Shown: piece after piece, positions 6,736-6,817 of the stretch | Layout: each line of letters opens with the position of its first letter | Position numbering within the stretch: the first letter of the stretch is position 1 | Assembly: GCA_937873165.1 (NCBI GenBank) | Contig: CALMVH010000185.1 | Location: forward strand, 2,065-8,881 | Length of the DNA: 6,817 bases | Direction of reading: 5' to 3' | DNA from: an uncultured Rhodospirillales bacterium | GTDB taxonomy: Bacteria > Pseudomonadota > Alphaproteobacteria > CALMVH01 | Made by a program: the position numbers and the translations under genes | Notes under the pieces: model-generated | Databases searched by the model: none | Seen by the model: the letters and a program-made list of their open reading frames with translations, nothing else | What the model was told of the DNA's origin: nothing

Positions 6736-6817
6736 GATTTCTTAGCCTACAGTCCGCAGCCACGATGAAGAGATTTATGGGAGGCGCTGTCGCCTTGGTC
6801 AATTCGCCAGATGGCAT
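6736..6817. other. Upstream region of the reductase gene; no supported gene
   Basis: These 82 bases precede the GTG start of the reductase. The ribosome-binding signal is weak (only a purine-rich TAAGAAA directly upstream). A plus-strand frame opening at ATG 6765 (MKRFMGGAVALVNSPDG) runs off the window end, and a minus-strand frame enters from the edge and overlaps the reductase start. Neither has a recognisable family signature or a good ribosome-binding site, so I do not call a gene. Confidence 0.4.

Noticed and set aside
6765..6817. Start of a plus-strand gene at the window's right edge
   Set aside because: Only 17 codons are visible, there is no Shine-Dalgarno sequence and the peptide matches no family I can name with confidence.

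Overview
The window looks like chromosomal DNA from a GC-rich alphaproteobacterium, most likely a sphingomonad. This rests on a DivL-type cell-cycle pseudokinase with tyrosine in place of the phospho-accepting histidine, a Do/DegP protease of the alphaproteobacterial type, a cysteine-free serine recombinase typical of alphaproteobacterial islands, and a CtrA-like half-site upstream of divL. The genus assignment is inference.

Layout. Bases 1-905 (+) hold the C-terminal 300 codons of a large serine recombinase cut by the window edge. Converging on it (963-1226, -) is a TraR/DksA zinc-finger gene of the YbiI type, interrupted by an in-frame TAG with its conserved C-terminal tail still in frame beyond. 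A stretch with no recognisable gene follows (1227-1505), then a tRNA-Ser(CGA) on the minus strand (1506-1592) with its own promoter. A divergent promoter drives degP (1767-3290, +), a periplasmic HtrA-family protease with two PDZ domains. divL (3371-5707, +) follows after 80 bases. Converging on divL is a TrxR-like ferredoxin/flavodoxin-NADP reductase gene (5716-6735, -), broken by an in-frame TAA within its NADP-binding region. The last 82 bases hold no gene I can support.

How they fit. DegP handles envelope protein quality control. DivL is the known allosteric partner of CckA that reads DivK phosphorylation and so controls CtrA. The two are codirectional neighbours, but no shared function follows from that. 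The left end (recombinase near a tRNA) could be the border of a mobile island.

I do not see an undescribed multi-gene system here. The points most worth checking are the two nonsense-interrupted genes (one with a suspicious cluster of A/C and G/T changes that could be sequence error), the Tyr-for-His DivL without an N-terminal membrane anchor, and the CtrA/GANTC-like sites upstream of divL.
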